Shown here piece by piece: positions 1 through 5,463 of a DNA stretch of 5,487 nucleotides. Both the position numbers and the translations under genes were made by a program. Position 1 is the first letter of the stretch; every line of letters starts with the position of its first letter. This DNA comes from Gammaproteobacteria bacterium (GTDB lineage Bacteria > Pseudomonadota > Gammaproteobacteria > DSM-16500), in contig JAJONP010000131.1 in assembly GCA_021323555.1 (NCBI GenBank), positions 1 to 5,487 on the forward strand, in the 5' to 3' direction. A model generated the notes under the pieces. That model saw only the letters and a list, made by a program, of their open reading frames with translations. It searched no databases and was not told the DNA's origin.

Positions 1-462
1 ATTGATTTAGGTGCTGCGCCAGGGGGTTGGTCTGAGCTTGTTGTAAAACTTGTGGGTAAACAAGGTCGCGTGATAGCTTTAGACATATTGCCCATGGAGC
101 CCATTCTGGGTGTTGAGTTTATACAGGGTGATTTTAGGGAAGATAAATTGCTGCAAGATGTATTACAACGTATAGATTGCACAAAAGTCGATTGGGTTAT
201 CTCAGACATGGCTCCTAATTTTAGCGGCATAGACAGTGTTGATTTGCCACGTGTTATCGCACTTGCTGAGTTAGCACTGGATTTTGCATTACGTGTTTTA
301 CAGGAGCAGGGTGGATTACTGATAAAAGTGTTTCAAGGGGAAGGATTTGACGCATTTTTGGTTGAAGTACGCCGGTCTTTTAAAAAAGTGGTCGTCCGTA
401 AGCCAAAAGCATCTCGTAGTCGCTCAAACGAAGTTTATATTTTAGCTAAAAATCGCCATTAG
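1..462 (+). CDS. rlmE: 23S rRNA (uridine-2552 2'-O)-methyltransferase RlmE, 5'-truncated by window edge
   Basis: RlmE (RrmJ/FtsJ) uses S-adenosylmethionine to methylate the 2'-OH of U2552 in the A loop of 23S rRNA, a late step of 50S maturation in the cytoplasm. The frame is open from base 1 and gives 153 residues; the family is about 209 aa, so roughly 55 N-terminal residues lie outside the window. Seen directly: the SAM-binding motif DLGAAPGGW at fragment residues 2-10, the catalytic Asp in SDMAPN (D69, bases 205-207), the catalytic Lys in [11 protein letters not shown] (K109) and the catalytic Glu in [10 protein letters not shown] (E144). These are three of the four members of the K-D-K-E tetrad; the first Lys lies upstream of the SAM motif and so outside the window. 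The gene ends with TAG at 460-462, 196 bp before ftsH, its usual neighbour. Nothing suggests it is broken. Identification is secure; the true start is not visible. Confidence 0.96.
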   Translation: MDLGAAPGGWSELVVKLVGKQGRVIALDILPMEPILGVEFIQGDFREDKLLQDVLQRIDCTKVDWVISDMAPNFSGIDSVDLPRVIALAELALDFALRVLQEQGGLLIKVFQGEGFDAFLVEVRRSFKKVVVRKPKASRSRSNEVYILAKNRH

Positions 463-546
463 ATGTAGGATGAATTAGACGCGCTTTTTGCATCGTAATC
501 CACCCTATATTATTAAGCAGTATCCGCAGCAGCATTTATATAGGGT
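463..546. repeat. Decayed REP-like palindrome with two alternative stems, rlmE-ftsH spacer
   Basis: Bases 466-477 (TAGGATGAATTA) are an imperfect inverted copy of 496-507 (TAATCCACCCTA), matching at 10 of 12 positions, with a GC-containing core and T5 (485-489) between them. The same right arm, read as ACCCTATAT at 502-510, is also a perfect 9-bp inverted copy of ATATAGGGT at 538-546. The two stems share bases and cannot form together. The outer motif resembles the GTAGGGTGGATTA-type intergenic palindromes found in many proteobacteria; that resemblance is from memory. It could be a dead mobile palindrome, an mRNA-stabilising hairpin at the rlmE 3' end, or an attenuator-like switch ahead of ftsH. 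No T-run follows the second stem, so I do not call a terminator. Confidence 0.5.
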
Positions 547-642
547 ATTTTCATTAACTTAATGGCAGTGAAGGTGGGATAAGTATATCGAATTTAAAGG
601 ACTTCCTGTATTATGGAAAGAATCTATATATATGTAAGTATC

Positions 643-649
643 AAAGGAG
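643..649 (+). promoter_or_regulatory. Ribosome binding site deciding the GTG start of ftsH
   Basis: AAAGGAG lies 9 nt before the GTG at 659. An ATG at 663-665 is out of frame with ftsH, so the GTG is the start supported by both spacing and homology: the translation then opens just before the first membrane segment, as in E. coli FtsH. Confidence 0.8.
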
Positions 650-658
650 TTTCCGCGA

Positions 659-2590
659 GTGAATGACACAATTAAGACAATACTTTTATGGATGGTAGCA
701 GGAATAATCCTTGTTTCTGTATTTAATTTATTTGGTCCTAAACGCGAACCAGAAGAAAGAATTAGTTACTCCACCTTTGTCAATGAAGTAAGGCAAGGGA
801 ATGTCAGCACTGTCACTATTTCAGAACAAGATGTGACAGGCGTTATGCAAAATAATAAAGTTTTTTCCACCTATCTTCCGATGTTACATGACACAATATT
901 GTTAAAAGAAATGCTTGATAAAGGAGTTATTGTTAAAGGTCGTCCGCCCGAGCAACCGGGATTGTTAATGCACCTACTTAATTTACTGCCGTGGATTGTC
1001 TTATTTGCTATATGGATTTATGTACTACGCCAGCAAACAGGTGCAGGTGGCCGTGGCGGCGCTTTCTCATTTGGCCGTAGCCGTGCACGTTTACTAGGCG
1101 AAGATCAGGTAAAAGTCACGTTTGCAGATGTGGCGGGTGTTGAAGAGGCAAAAGAAGAAGTCAAAGAGCTTGTTGATTTTTTACGAGATCCAGGCAAATA
1201 CCAAAAATTAGGTGGAAAAATTCCACAAGGTGTCTTGTTGGTAGGGCAACCAGGTACGGGTAAAACATTATTAGCAAAGGCTGTTGCAGGCGAAGCAAAA
1301 GTGCCATTTTTTACTATTTCAGGCTCGGACTTCGTAGAAATGTTTGTCGGTGTGGGGGCTTCGCGTGTACGTGATATGTTTGAGCAAGCTAAAAAACAAG
1401 CCCCTTGCATTATCTTTATTGATGAGATTGATGCAGTGGGTCGTCATCGTGGCGCAGGGCTTGGGGGCGGGCATGATGAACGTGAACAAACACTGAATCA
1501 GTTATTAGTTGAAATGGATGGTTTCCAAGGTAATGAAGGCGTTATTGTGATTGCCGCAACAAATAGACCTGATGTATTAGACCCTGCGTTGTTACGTCCA
1601 GGCCGCTTTGATAGACAAGTCATTGTGGGATTACCTGATGTCCGTGGACGTGAGCAAATATTAAAAGTACACATGCGTAAATTACCCTTAGCAGATGATG
1701 TCCAACCCGCTATTATTGCACGTGGTACACCTGGATTTTCCGGAGCAGATTTAGCAAATGTTGTGAATGAAGCTGCATTGTTTGCTGCGCGTGCTAATAA
1801 ACGTGCGGTTGGAATGCATGAATTTGAAAAAGCAAAAGATAAAGTGATTATGGGAACAGAGCGTCCCTCCATGGTGATGAGTGAATCCGAGAAAAAGCTG
1901 ACTGCTTATCATGAAGCAGGACATGCGATTGTAGGCTTGTCTGTTCCTGAGCACGATCCTGTCCACAAGGTGACTATTATTCCACGTGGAAGGGCATTAG
2001 GTGTCACGATGTTTTTACCAGAAGGGGATCGTTATAGCCATTCAAAAGAATATTTAGAAAGTAAAATTTCTAGTTTGTTTGGTGGGCGCATAGCAGAAGA
2101 ATTGATTTATGGGCCAGATAAAGTCACAACGGGTGCATCGAACGATATTCAAAAATCTACAGAATTAGCACGTAATATGGTTACGAAATGGGGTTTATCA
2201 ACAAAATTAGGCCCTCTCACATTTGGAGAAGATCAGGGAGAAGTGTTCTTGGGTCATTCTGTTGCTCGACATAAAGAAATTTCGGAATCAACGTCTGGCA
2301 TTATTGACCAAGAAGTGCGAGATATTATTGATAGAAATTATCAACGCGCGACAAGAATTTTAAAAGAAAAATTAGATCAACTCCATGCTATGGCAGAAGC
2401 GCTTATCAAATATGAAACTATTAATATGGATCAAATTAATGACATTATGTCCGGCAAGCCTGTGCGAGAACCAGCAGGCTGGAGCGATGAAGACAATGAT
2501 CGTAAAAAACGCGCGGACACTTCCTCTGTTGATTCAAACGAACAGAGTCGTTTAAAAATAATTGATAATAAAAACACCGATCCTGCTTAA
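659..2590 (+). CDS. ftsH: ATP-dependent zinc metalloprotease FtsH
   Basis: FtsH is a hexameric inner-membrane AAA+ protease that extracts and degrades membrane and unstable cytosolic proteins; in E. coli these include SecY, sigma-32 and LpxC. The 643-aa product matches the family length (E. coli 644). Domains: membrane segment 1 at about 7-24, a periplasmic domain at about 25-102, membrane segment 2 at about 103-123, then the cytosolic AAA+ module. This module has Walker A GQPGTGKT (196-203), pore motif MFVGVG with F229, Walker B IIFIDE (D255, E256), and the second region of homology with arginine fingers R313 and R316. The peptidase carries the zinc motif HEAGH (418-422), with D496 in GASND as the third ligand. 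The tail after about 605 is charged and variable. Walker A has Gln where many homologues have Pro, at a tolerated variable position. The start is GTG with a good ribosome site. glmM follows immediately, where folP is normally found. All catalytic residues are present. Confidence 0.99.
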   Translation: MNDTIKTILLWMVAGIILVSVFNLFGPKREPEERISYSTFVNEVRQGNVSTVTISEQDVTGVMQNNKVFSTYLPMLHDTILLKEMLDKGVIVKGRPPEQPGLLMHLLNLLPWIVLFAIWIYVLRQQTGAGGRGGAFSFGRSRARLLGEDQVKVTFADVAGVEEAKEEVKELVDFLRDPGKYQKLGGKIPQGVLLVGQPGTGKTLLAKAVAGEAKVPFFTISGSDFVEMFVGVGASRVRDMFEQAKKQAPCIIFIDEIDAVGRHRGAGLGGGHDEREQTLNQLLVEMDGFQGNEGVIVIAATNRPDVLDPALLRPGRFDRQVIVGLPDVRGREQILKVHMRKLPLADDVQPAIIARGTPGFSGADLANVVNEAALFAARANKRAVGMHEFEKAKDKVIMGTERPSMVMSESEKKLTAYHEAGHAIVGLSVPEHDPVHKVTIIPRGRALGVTMFLPEGDRYSHSKEYLESKISSLFGGRIAEELIYGPDKVTTGASNDIQKSTELARNMVTKWGLSTKLGPLTFGEDQGEVFLGHSVARHKEISESTSGIIDQEVRDIIDRNYQRATRILKEKLDQLHAMAEALIKYETINMDQINDIMSGKPVREPAGWSDEDNDRKKRADTSSVDSNEQSRLKIIDNKNTDPA

Positions 2591-2606
2591 GATGAAAATA
2601 AAGTTT

Positions 2607-3962
2607 ATGGACAAGCAACCACGCCGCTATTTTGGCACCGATGGGATTAGAGGTCGCGTTGGTGTGTGGCCGATTAATGCAGAATTTATCTTAAAATTGG
2701 GCTGGGCGGTCGGTAAGGTGTTAGCACGTCAAGGATTTGGTAAAGTTATTATCGGAAAAGATACACGTATTTCAGGGTATATGTTTGAATCAGTATTAGA
2801 GGCGGGGTTATCATCCGCCGGTATTGATACCCATTTATTAGGCCCCATGCCAACGCCTGCTATTGCCTATCTGACACGTACCTTACGAGCACAGGCAGGT
2901 ATTGTAATTAGTGCATCACATAATCCTTATTATGATAACGGTATTAAATTTTTCTCTGCGCAGGGAATAAAATTACCTGACGATGTAGAAATTGCTATAG
3001 AAGAACAACTCCAAAAAGACATGACAACTGTTGATTCTTCGCAACTAGGTAAGGCAATTAGAGTAGTTGATGCGCCTGGACGTTATATTGAATTTTGTAA
3101 AAGTACCGTTTCATCTGATATTCATTTGAATGGGCTTAAAATCGTTGTTGATTGTGCTAACGGTGCTGCTTATTACATTGCACCTAATGTATTTCGAGAA
3201 CTGGGTGCTGAAGTCATTGAAATAGGTGTAGAGCCCAATGGATTAAATATTAATTTAGATTGTGGTGCGACCCATCCTGAAGTTTTACAAAAACGAGTGA
3301 TTGAAGAAAAAGCTGATTTAGGTATTGCGTTAGACGGTGATGGTGATCGAGTCATTATGGTAGATAAAGAAGGGCATATTTTAGATGGCGATGATTTACT
3401 TTATACCATTGCCAAACATCGCAAGGAATTAGGTATTTTGAAAGGAGGTGTGGTCGGTACCACGATGTCTAATATTGGTTTAGAAAGAGGGCTCGGTCGT
3501 TTAAATATTCCATTTACTCGAGTCCCCGTTGGTGATCGTTATGTGATGGCTGAATTAAATAAACGTCAGTGGTATATAGGGGGGGAGCCTTCAGGGCATG
3601 TTATTTGTTCTGAGGCGGTGACAGCAGGAGATGGAATTATCACAGCATTGCAAACGCTTTCTGTGATGCGCTATAAAAATCAGACTTTAGCGGAAGTCAG
3701 AAAGGGATTAGAAAAATATCCTCAAATTTTACTGAATGTTAAAGTGACAGAAAAGAGTGGAAATAATGATTTAGAAAATAACACACGAATTCAAGCTGCA
3801 TTAAAAAATATAGAAAAGCGATTGGGCGAAAATGGTCGTATTATAGTACGTCGTTCAGGTACAGAAGCACTCGTCCGTGTCATGATTGAAGGTGAAAATG
3901 AAAATGAGATTAAAGAATTAGCCCATCAATTAGCTGCTCTTGTTAAACAAGAGCTTTCTTGA
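2607..3962 (+). CDS. glmM: Phosphoglucosamine mutase GlmM
   Basis: GlmM converts glucosamine-6-phosphate to glucosamine-1-phosphate in the cytoplasm, feeding GlmU and UDP-GlcNAc for peptidoglycan and LPS. From the ATG at 2607 the product is 451 aa (E. coli 445). Four alpha-D-phosphohexomutase landmarks are in order: N-terminal YFGTDGIRG (residues 8-16); the phosphoserine loop SASHNP with active Ser at 104; the Mg-binding loop DGDGDR (243-248); the sugar-binding loop GEPSGH (326-331); and the phosphate-binding loop [10 protein letters not shown] (415-424). The last has Ala where the family usually has Pro (GTEPL). Start choice: the in-frame TTG at 2562 would overlap ftsH and add unconserved residues. 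The ATG at 2592 is one base after the ftsH stop and could be translationally coupled. The ATG at 2607 best matches the short leader of homologues. No start has a strong ribosome site. It is probably co-transcribed with ftsH. Confidence 0.97.
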   Translation: MDKQPRRYFGTDGIRGRVGVWPINAEFILKLGWAVGKVLARQGFGKVIIGKDTRISGYMFESVLEAGLSSAGIDTHLLGPMPTPAIAYLTRTLRAQAGIVISASHNPYYDNGIKFFSAQGIKLPDDVEIAIEEQLQKDMTTVDSSQLGKAIRVVDAPGRYIEFCKSTVSSDIHLNGLKIVVDCANGAAYYIAPNVFRELGAEVIEIGVEPNGLNINLDCGATHPEVLQKRVIEEKADLGIALDGDGDRVIMVDKEGHILDGDDLLYTIAKHRKELGILKGGVVGTTMSNIGLERGLGRLNIPFTRVPVGDRYVMAELNKRQWYIGGEPSGHVICSEAVTAGDGIITALQTLSVMRYKNQTLAEVRKGLEKYPQILLNVKVTEKSGNNDLENNTRIQAALKNIEKRLGENGRIIVRRSGTEALVRVMIEGENENEIKELAHQLAALVKQELS

Positions 3963-3982
3963 ATTTAACTGATTAAATTGTA
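3962..3982 (+). repeat. Direct repeat copy 1 at the glmM stop codon (contains an AT-only hairpin)
   Basis: Starting at the last base of the glmM stop codon, AATTTAACT (3962-3970), four bases, then AAATTGTA (3975-3982). The same two blocks, three bases apart, start at the last base of the lipoprotein gene stop codon (4717-4736). Within copy 1, AATTTAA (3962-3968) and TTAAATT (3973-3979) form a perfect 7-bp A/T-only palindrome with loop CTGA. It has no GC pairs and no following T-run, so it is a poor intrinsic terminator. Confidence 0.5.
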
Positions 3983-4046
3983 GATTGTATTAGGGTTAGC
4001 CTATCTCGTCTGCTGTCTCGTCAAGTGTTAATATAGAAGATCGAAT

Positions 4047-4054
4047 GGGAGGGG
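4047..4054 (+). promoter_or_regulatory. Strong ribosome binding site of the tyrosine-rich exported protein gene
   Basis: GGGAGGGG ends 6 nt before the ATG at 4061. It is stronger than the sites of ftsH and glmM and supports this small gene as real and potentially well translated. I could not find a convincing -35/-10 pair in the 98-bp gap after glmM; TTAATAT at 4028-4034 is -10-like but lacks a recognisable partner. Confidence 0.7.
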
Positions 4055-4060
4055 ATTTTT

Positions 4061-4492
4061 ATGCTTCGTCAATTTCTATCTTTAAATATCTGCATAGGAT
4101 GTATCAGTATAGCCATTGGGTCGAATACTGTGCTTGCTGGTTATTATCCGCAGCCTATTGTCCCTGATTATTACGATATTGTCACAATACCTTGTTACTA
4201 TCACAAGCCTTATTATAAATACAAGAAATATGGCAGGCATCCTACTCATTATTTTATTTCAAAATATTATCTGTATAACACTCCTACGGGTCATTTAATA
4301 AAGGTGCCAATACAAAAGGATGGTTGTCGGGCTGAGAGTTTGGCGATTGCAAGGCATAGAAATAATTATCAGGGTTTTTCTGAAGCGCCTTATTCTTATA
4401 GAGAAACAGAGTCGTATGTGAATGAGCCTATAGATGAAAATTTTGTAATGGATAGACGTACTAGCGATGATGTCTTAGATGATTTTGAATAG
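4061..4492 (+). CDS. Tyrosine-rich exported protein of unknown function
   Basis: I do not recognise the family. The 143-aa product begins with a Sec-type signal peptide: Arg at position 3, a hydrophobic stretch at about 5-20, and a plausible signal peptidase I site after VLA (residue 26). The mature part opens with a tyrosine-rich basic region: 14 Tyr between residues 28 and 72, including five YY pairs, mixed with Pro, His and Lys. A more ordinary segment follows (73-120), then an acidic tail ending SDDVLDDFE. The mature chain has two cysteines (C45 and C89), which could form one disulfide in the periplasm. A strong ribosome site precedes the ATG. The next gene, a lipoprotein, starts 15 nt after the stop, so the two are probably one operon. 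A role in the envelope or at the surface is inference from export signals only; a secreted factor is also possible. Confidence 0.75.
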   Translation: MLRQFLSLNICIGCISIAIGSNTVLAGYYPQPIVPDYYDIVTIPCYYHKPYYKYKKYGRHPTHYFISKYYLYNTPTGHLIKVPIQKDGCRAESLAIARHRNNYQGFSEAPYSYRETESYVNEPIDENFVMDRRTSDDVLDDFE

Positions 4493-4507
4493 GATGAATG
4501 AGGTATT

Positions 4508-4717
4508 ATGATGAAATTACAATGCGTTGTTATTTTAATAAGTAGCTTACTAGTCAGTGGCTGTGCTTTTATAGACGGACTTAAAAATTCTCAGGATCAA
4601 ATAGTCGATGATTCTAATAAACAAAATGAAGCAGTAGCAGCGCCGGTTGTATTGCCCGCAAAGGATAATCCACCAGCCATACAAGCAGCTAAAACAATTG
4701 CTCCATTAACACGTTAA
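4508..4717 (+). CDS. Small putative lipoprotein of unknown function
   Basis: The product is 69 aa, or 68 if translation begins at the second ATG (4511). GAGG at 4500-4503 is 4 nt from the first ATG and 7 nt from the second, so 4511 may be the real start. A lysine, a hydrophobic stretch and the lipobox LVSGC put the lipidated cysteine at residue 19. Ala follows the Cys rather than Asp, so under the usual +2 rule the protein would go to the outer membrane. The mature part is only about 51 residues, acidic and Asn/Gln-rich first, then Ala/Pro-rich and likely disordered. It resembles small entericidin-like or Lpp-like lipoproteins only in size; I see no heptad pattern and assign no family. It lies 15 nt after the exported tyrosine-rich protein and is probably its operon partner. 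Confidence 0.75.
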   Translation: MMKLQCVVILISSLLVSGCAFIDGLKNSQDQIVDDSNKQNEAVAAPVVLPAKDNPPAIQAAKTIAPLTR

Positions 4718-4736
4718 ATTTAACTAAGAAATTGTA
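4717..4736 (+). repeat. Direct repeat copy 2 at the lipoprotein gene stop codon
   Basis: AATTTAACT (4717-4725), three bases, then AAATTGTA (4729-4736): the same two blocks as at 3962-3982 with a one-base difference in the spacer, and again beginning on the final A of a stop codon. Together the copies bracket the exported-protein/lipoprotein pair. The blocks are A/T-rich, so chance is not excluded. Confidence 0.5.
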
Positions 4737-4796
4737 ACCGTGCGCAATCTTATTCTTAAAATTAAAAAAATTACTTCTCACGAAATTTCCACCAGG

Positions 4797-4862
4797 CCCC
4801 GCACAAAAACGCGAATACACGTCTGTCTTCTTGTCATAAACGTGAGCGCGTTTTTTGCGGGG
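4797..4862. terminator. Probable bidirectional intrinsic terminator between convergent genes
   Basis: Left arm 4797-4813 (CCCCGCACAAAAACGCG) pairs with right arm 4847-4862 (CGCGTTTTTTGCGGGG) with one bulged base. Inside, CACGT (4818-4822) pairs with ACGTG (4840-4844) around a 17-nt loop. Read on the plus strand, the inner GC stem ends in CGCG followed by T6 (4851-4856); read on the minus strand, the same stem is followed by T5. This symmetry suits termination of both the lipoprotein transcript and the HU transcript. The extra outer CCCCGC/GCGGGG stem beyond the T-run is unusual for a simple terminator. Confidence 0.65.
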
Positions 4863-4895
4863 TGATAGGCTCTACTATTTCTGAAGCGTATTAAA

Positions 4896-4919
4896 CAGTA
4901 TTTACACTGGTATTTACAG
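4896..4919. repeat. Tandem pair of 12-mers sharing GTATTTACA
   Basis: GTATTTACA occurs at 4898-4906 and 4910-4918, in two adjacent 12-bp units that match at 9 of 12 positions. A spacing near one helical turn could suit a protein-binding site, but no known operator is recognised. Confidence 0.4.
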
Positions 4920-5035
4920 AATGTTTTTCTTAAGTTGACACCATTGTGTAAACAATTACGAAAGTTATGGTGAACAGTTAAGAGAAATTTCCACCCCACA
5001 GAATATTTCTTTTAAATACCATGAAACATTCTGTA
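4915..5035. repeat. 12-bp perfect inverted repeat TACAGAATGTTT / AAACATTCTGTA
   Basis: TACAGAATGTTT at 4915-4926 is the exact reverse complement of 5024-5035. A further copy of its ACAGAAT core lies at 4998-5004, so the right arm can pair either locally or over long range. Just outside, TGGTATTT (4908-4915) is the reverse complement of AAATACCA (5014-5021). These two pairings cross, so they would be mutually exclusive or form a pseudoknot in RNA. Confidence 0.5.
4939..4972. repeat. CACCAT/ATGGTG hairpin
   Basis: CACCAT (4939-4944) and ATGGTG (4967-4972) are perfect 6-bp inverted copies. A competing small hairpin, ATTGT (4943-4947) with ACAAT (4952-4956) around GTAA, overlaps the left arm. 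It lies between the arms of the longer 4915-5035 inverted repeat. Confidence 0.35.
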
Positions 5036-5043
5036 GGGGGAGG
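4991..5043. repeat. C-rich/G-rich hairpin beside the 3' end of the HU gene
   Basis: CCCC-ACAGAAT (4994-5004) pairs with ATTCTGT-AGGGGG (5028-5040) with one or two bulged bases, and CC at 4991-4992 can pair with GG at 5042-5043 past an A-A mismatch; the loop is about 23 nt. It ends 17 bp past the HU stop codon, so it would lie in the HU mRNA 3' untranslated region. No T-run directly follows the stem on either strand, so it may be a stabilising or processing hairpin rather than a terminator. Confidence 0.5.
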
Positions 5044-5060
5044 TATAGATTTTTAAAAGA

Positions 5061-5450
5061 TTAGGCAATAGCCATTTCTTTTAATTTTCTAAGCGCTTTG
5101 ATTTTAACCACCTTGTGGGCTGGTTTTGCTTTAAACATCATTTCTTCGCCAGTAAAGGGATTGACGCCTTTACGAGCGGGTTTTGCAGGTTTTTTCACAA
5201 CAGCAATTTTTAATAGACCAGGCATAACAAATTTTCCTGGGCCGCGTGATTTAACGTGCAGTTCAATGATAGTACCAAACGCATCTAAAACCCCGGCAAC
5301 TTCTTTCTTAGCAAGACATGTCATATCCATGATTGCTTTGATGATGCCGCCTTTGGTTAAAGGATCTTTAACCGTAGGCATTTTGGGTTTAATTTGCACT
5401 TTTTTAACAGATTTCTTTCCTGATTTAGAAGAAGCTTTTCTAGCAGCCAT
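5061..5450 (-). CDS. HU-family DNA-binding protein with basic N-terminal extension
   Basis: This is a histone-like nucleoid protein that should dimerise and bend DNA. The 129-aa product is longer than classical HU (about 90 aa). Residues 1-28 form a Lys/Ser-rich extension (10 Lys plus one Arg). The HU fold then runs from about 30: helices with TKGGIIKAIMD and LAKKEVAGVLDAFG, the turn KSRGPGKFVMPGLLKI, and the beta-arm with RKGVNPFTGEE (93-103), whose Pro98 matches the DNA-intercalating proline of HU arms. The end is Lys-rich (KIKALRKLKEMA). Similar tailed HU proteins occur, as I recall, in Legionella/Coxiella-like and Xanthomonas-like bacteria. The ATG at 5450 has AGAGGA 7 nt upstream. The gene converges on the lipoprotein gene across a repeat-rich gap. 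It is neither canonical HupA/HupB nor IHF by length, so no symbol is given. Confidence 0.93.
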   Translation of the reverse strand: MAARKASSKSGKKSVKKVQIKPKMPTVKDPLTKGGIIKAIMDMTCLAKKEVAGVLDAFGTIIELHVKSRGPGKFVMPGLLKIAVVKKPAKPARKGVNPFTGEEMMFKAKPAHKVVKIKALRKLKEMAIA

Positions 5451-5457
5451 CGTTTAT

Positions 5458-5463
5458 TCCTCT
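5458..5463 (-). promoter_or_regulatory. Ribosome binding site of the HU-family gene
   Basis: On the minus strand AGAGGA lies 7 nt before the ATG (5450-5448), which fixes the start. The promoter must lie at or beyond the window end; only 37 bases upstream of the start are visible. Confidence 0.75.

Larger units (their letters stand above)
4782..4995. repeat. 12-bp direct repeat GAAATTTCCACC, two copies 202 bp apart
   Basis: GAAATTTCCACC occurs at 4782-4793 and again at 4984-4995. Each copy leads into, or overlaps, the C-rich left arm of a separate inverted repeat (4797-4862 and 4991-5043). The paired arrangement suggests a repeated unit rather than one chance match. A target-site duplication or attachment-like pair is another reading, but I find no terminal inverted repeats just inside the two copies. 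Confidence 0.5.
4718..5060. other. 343-bp non-coding gap between convergent genes, repeat- and hairpin-rich
   Basis: No credible gene lies here on either strand. The gap receives the 3' ends of the lipoprotein gene (plus) and the HU gene (minus). It holds a large GC-armed stem-loop (4797-4862), a 12-bp direct repeat (4782-4793 and 4984-4995), a tandem 9-mer (4898-4918), a 12-bp inverted repeat (4915-4926 with 5024-5035), a CACCAT/ATGGTG hairpin (4939-4972) and a C-rich/G-rich hairpin (4991-5043). A TTGACA at 4935 lacks a -10. It could encode a structured RNA, serve as long 3' untranslated regions, or hold remnants of a small non-autonomous element. Confidence 0.7.

Noticed and set aside
554..583. 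Possible sigma-70 promoter for ftsH: TTAACT (554-559) with GATAAG (578-583), 18-bp spacer
   Set aside because: Both hexamers match the consensus at only four of six positions, and such pairs are common in AT-rich DNA. No sigma-32-like heat-shock promoter was recognised either.
2562..2606. TTG at 2562 as the glmM start, giving a 466-residue protein overlapping ftsH by 29 bases
   Set aside because: The added residues match nothing in GlmM, no good ribosome site precedes the TTG, and two ATG codons (2592, 2607) lie closer to the conserved N-terminus.
3579..3585. Run of seven G inside glmM as a phase-variation tract
   Set aside because: It simply encodes Gly-Gly-Glu of the conserved GEPSGH loop region in an essential gene; the frame is intact and on/off switching would be lethal.
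4091..4105. CIGC near the start of the exported protein read as a lipobox
   Set aside because: The -3 residue is Cys rather than Leu/Val/Ile, and a normal signal peptidase I site (VLA) lies further on at residue 26, so a soluble exported protein is more likely.
4935..4940. Perfect TTGACA as a possible -35 box for a small RNA
   Set aside because: At 16 to 18 bp downstream there is no acceptable -10 (the sequence there is around ACGAAA); TATGGT lies about 25 bp away, too far for a sigma-70 promoter.
4778..4999. A 73-residue open frame on the minus strand inside the non-coding gap
   Set aside because: It runs through the terminator and several inverted repeats, its composition (Cys, Arg, His-rich) looks like read-through of structured DNA, and it matches no family I know. 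No convincing ribosome site precedes it.
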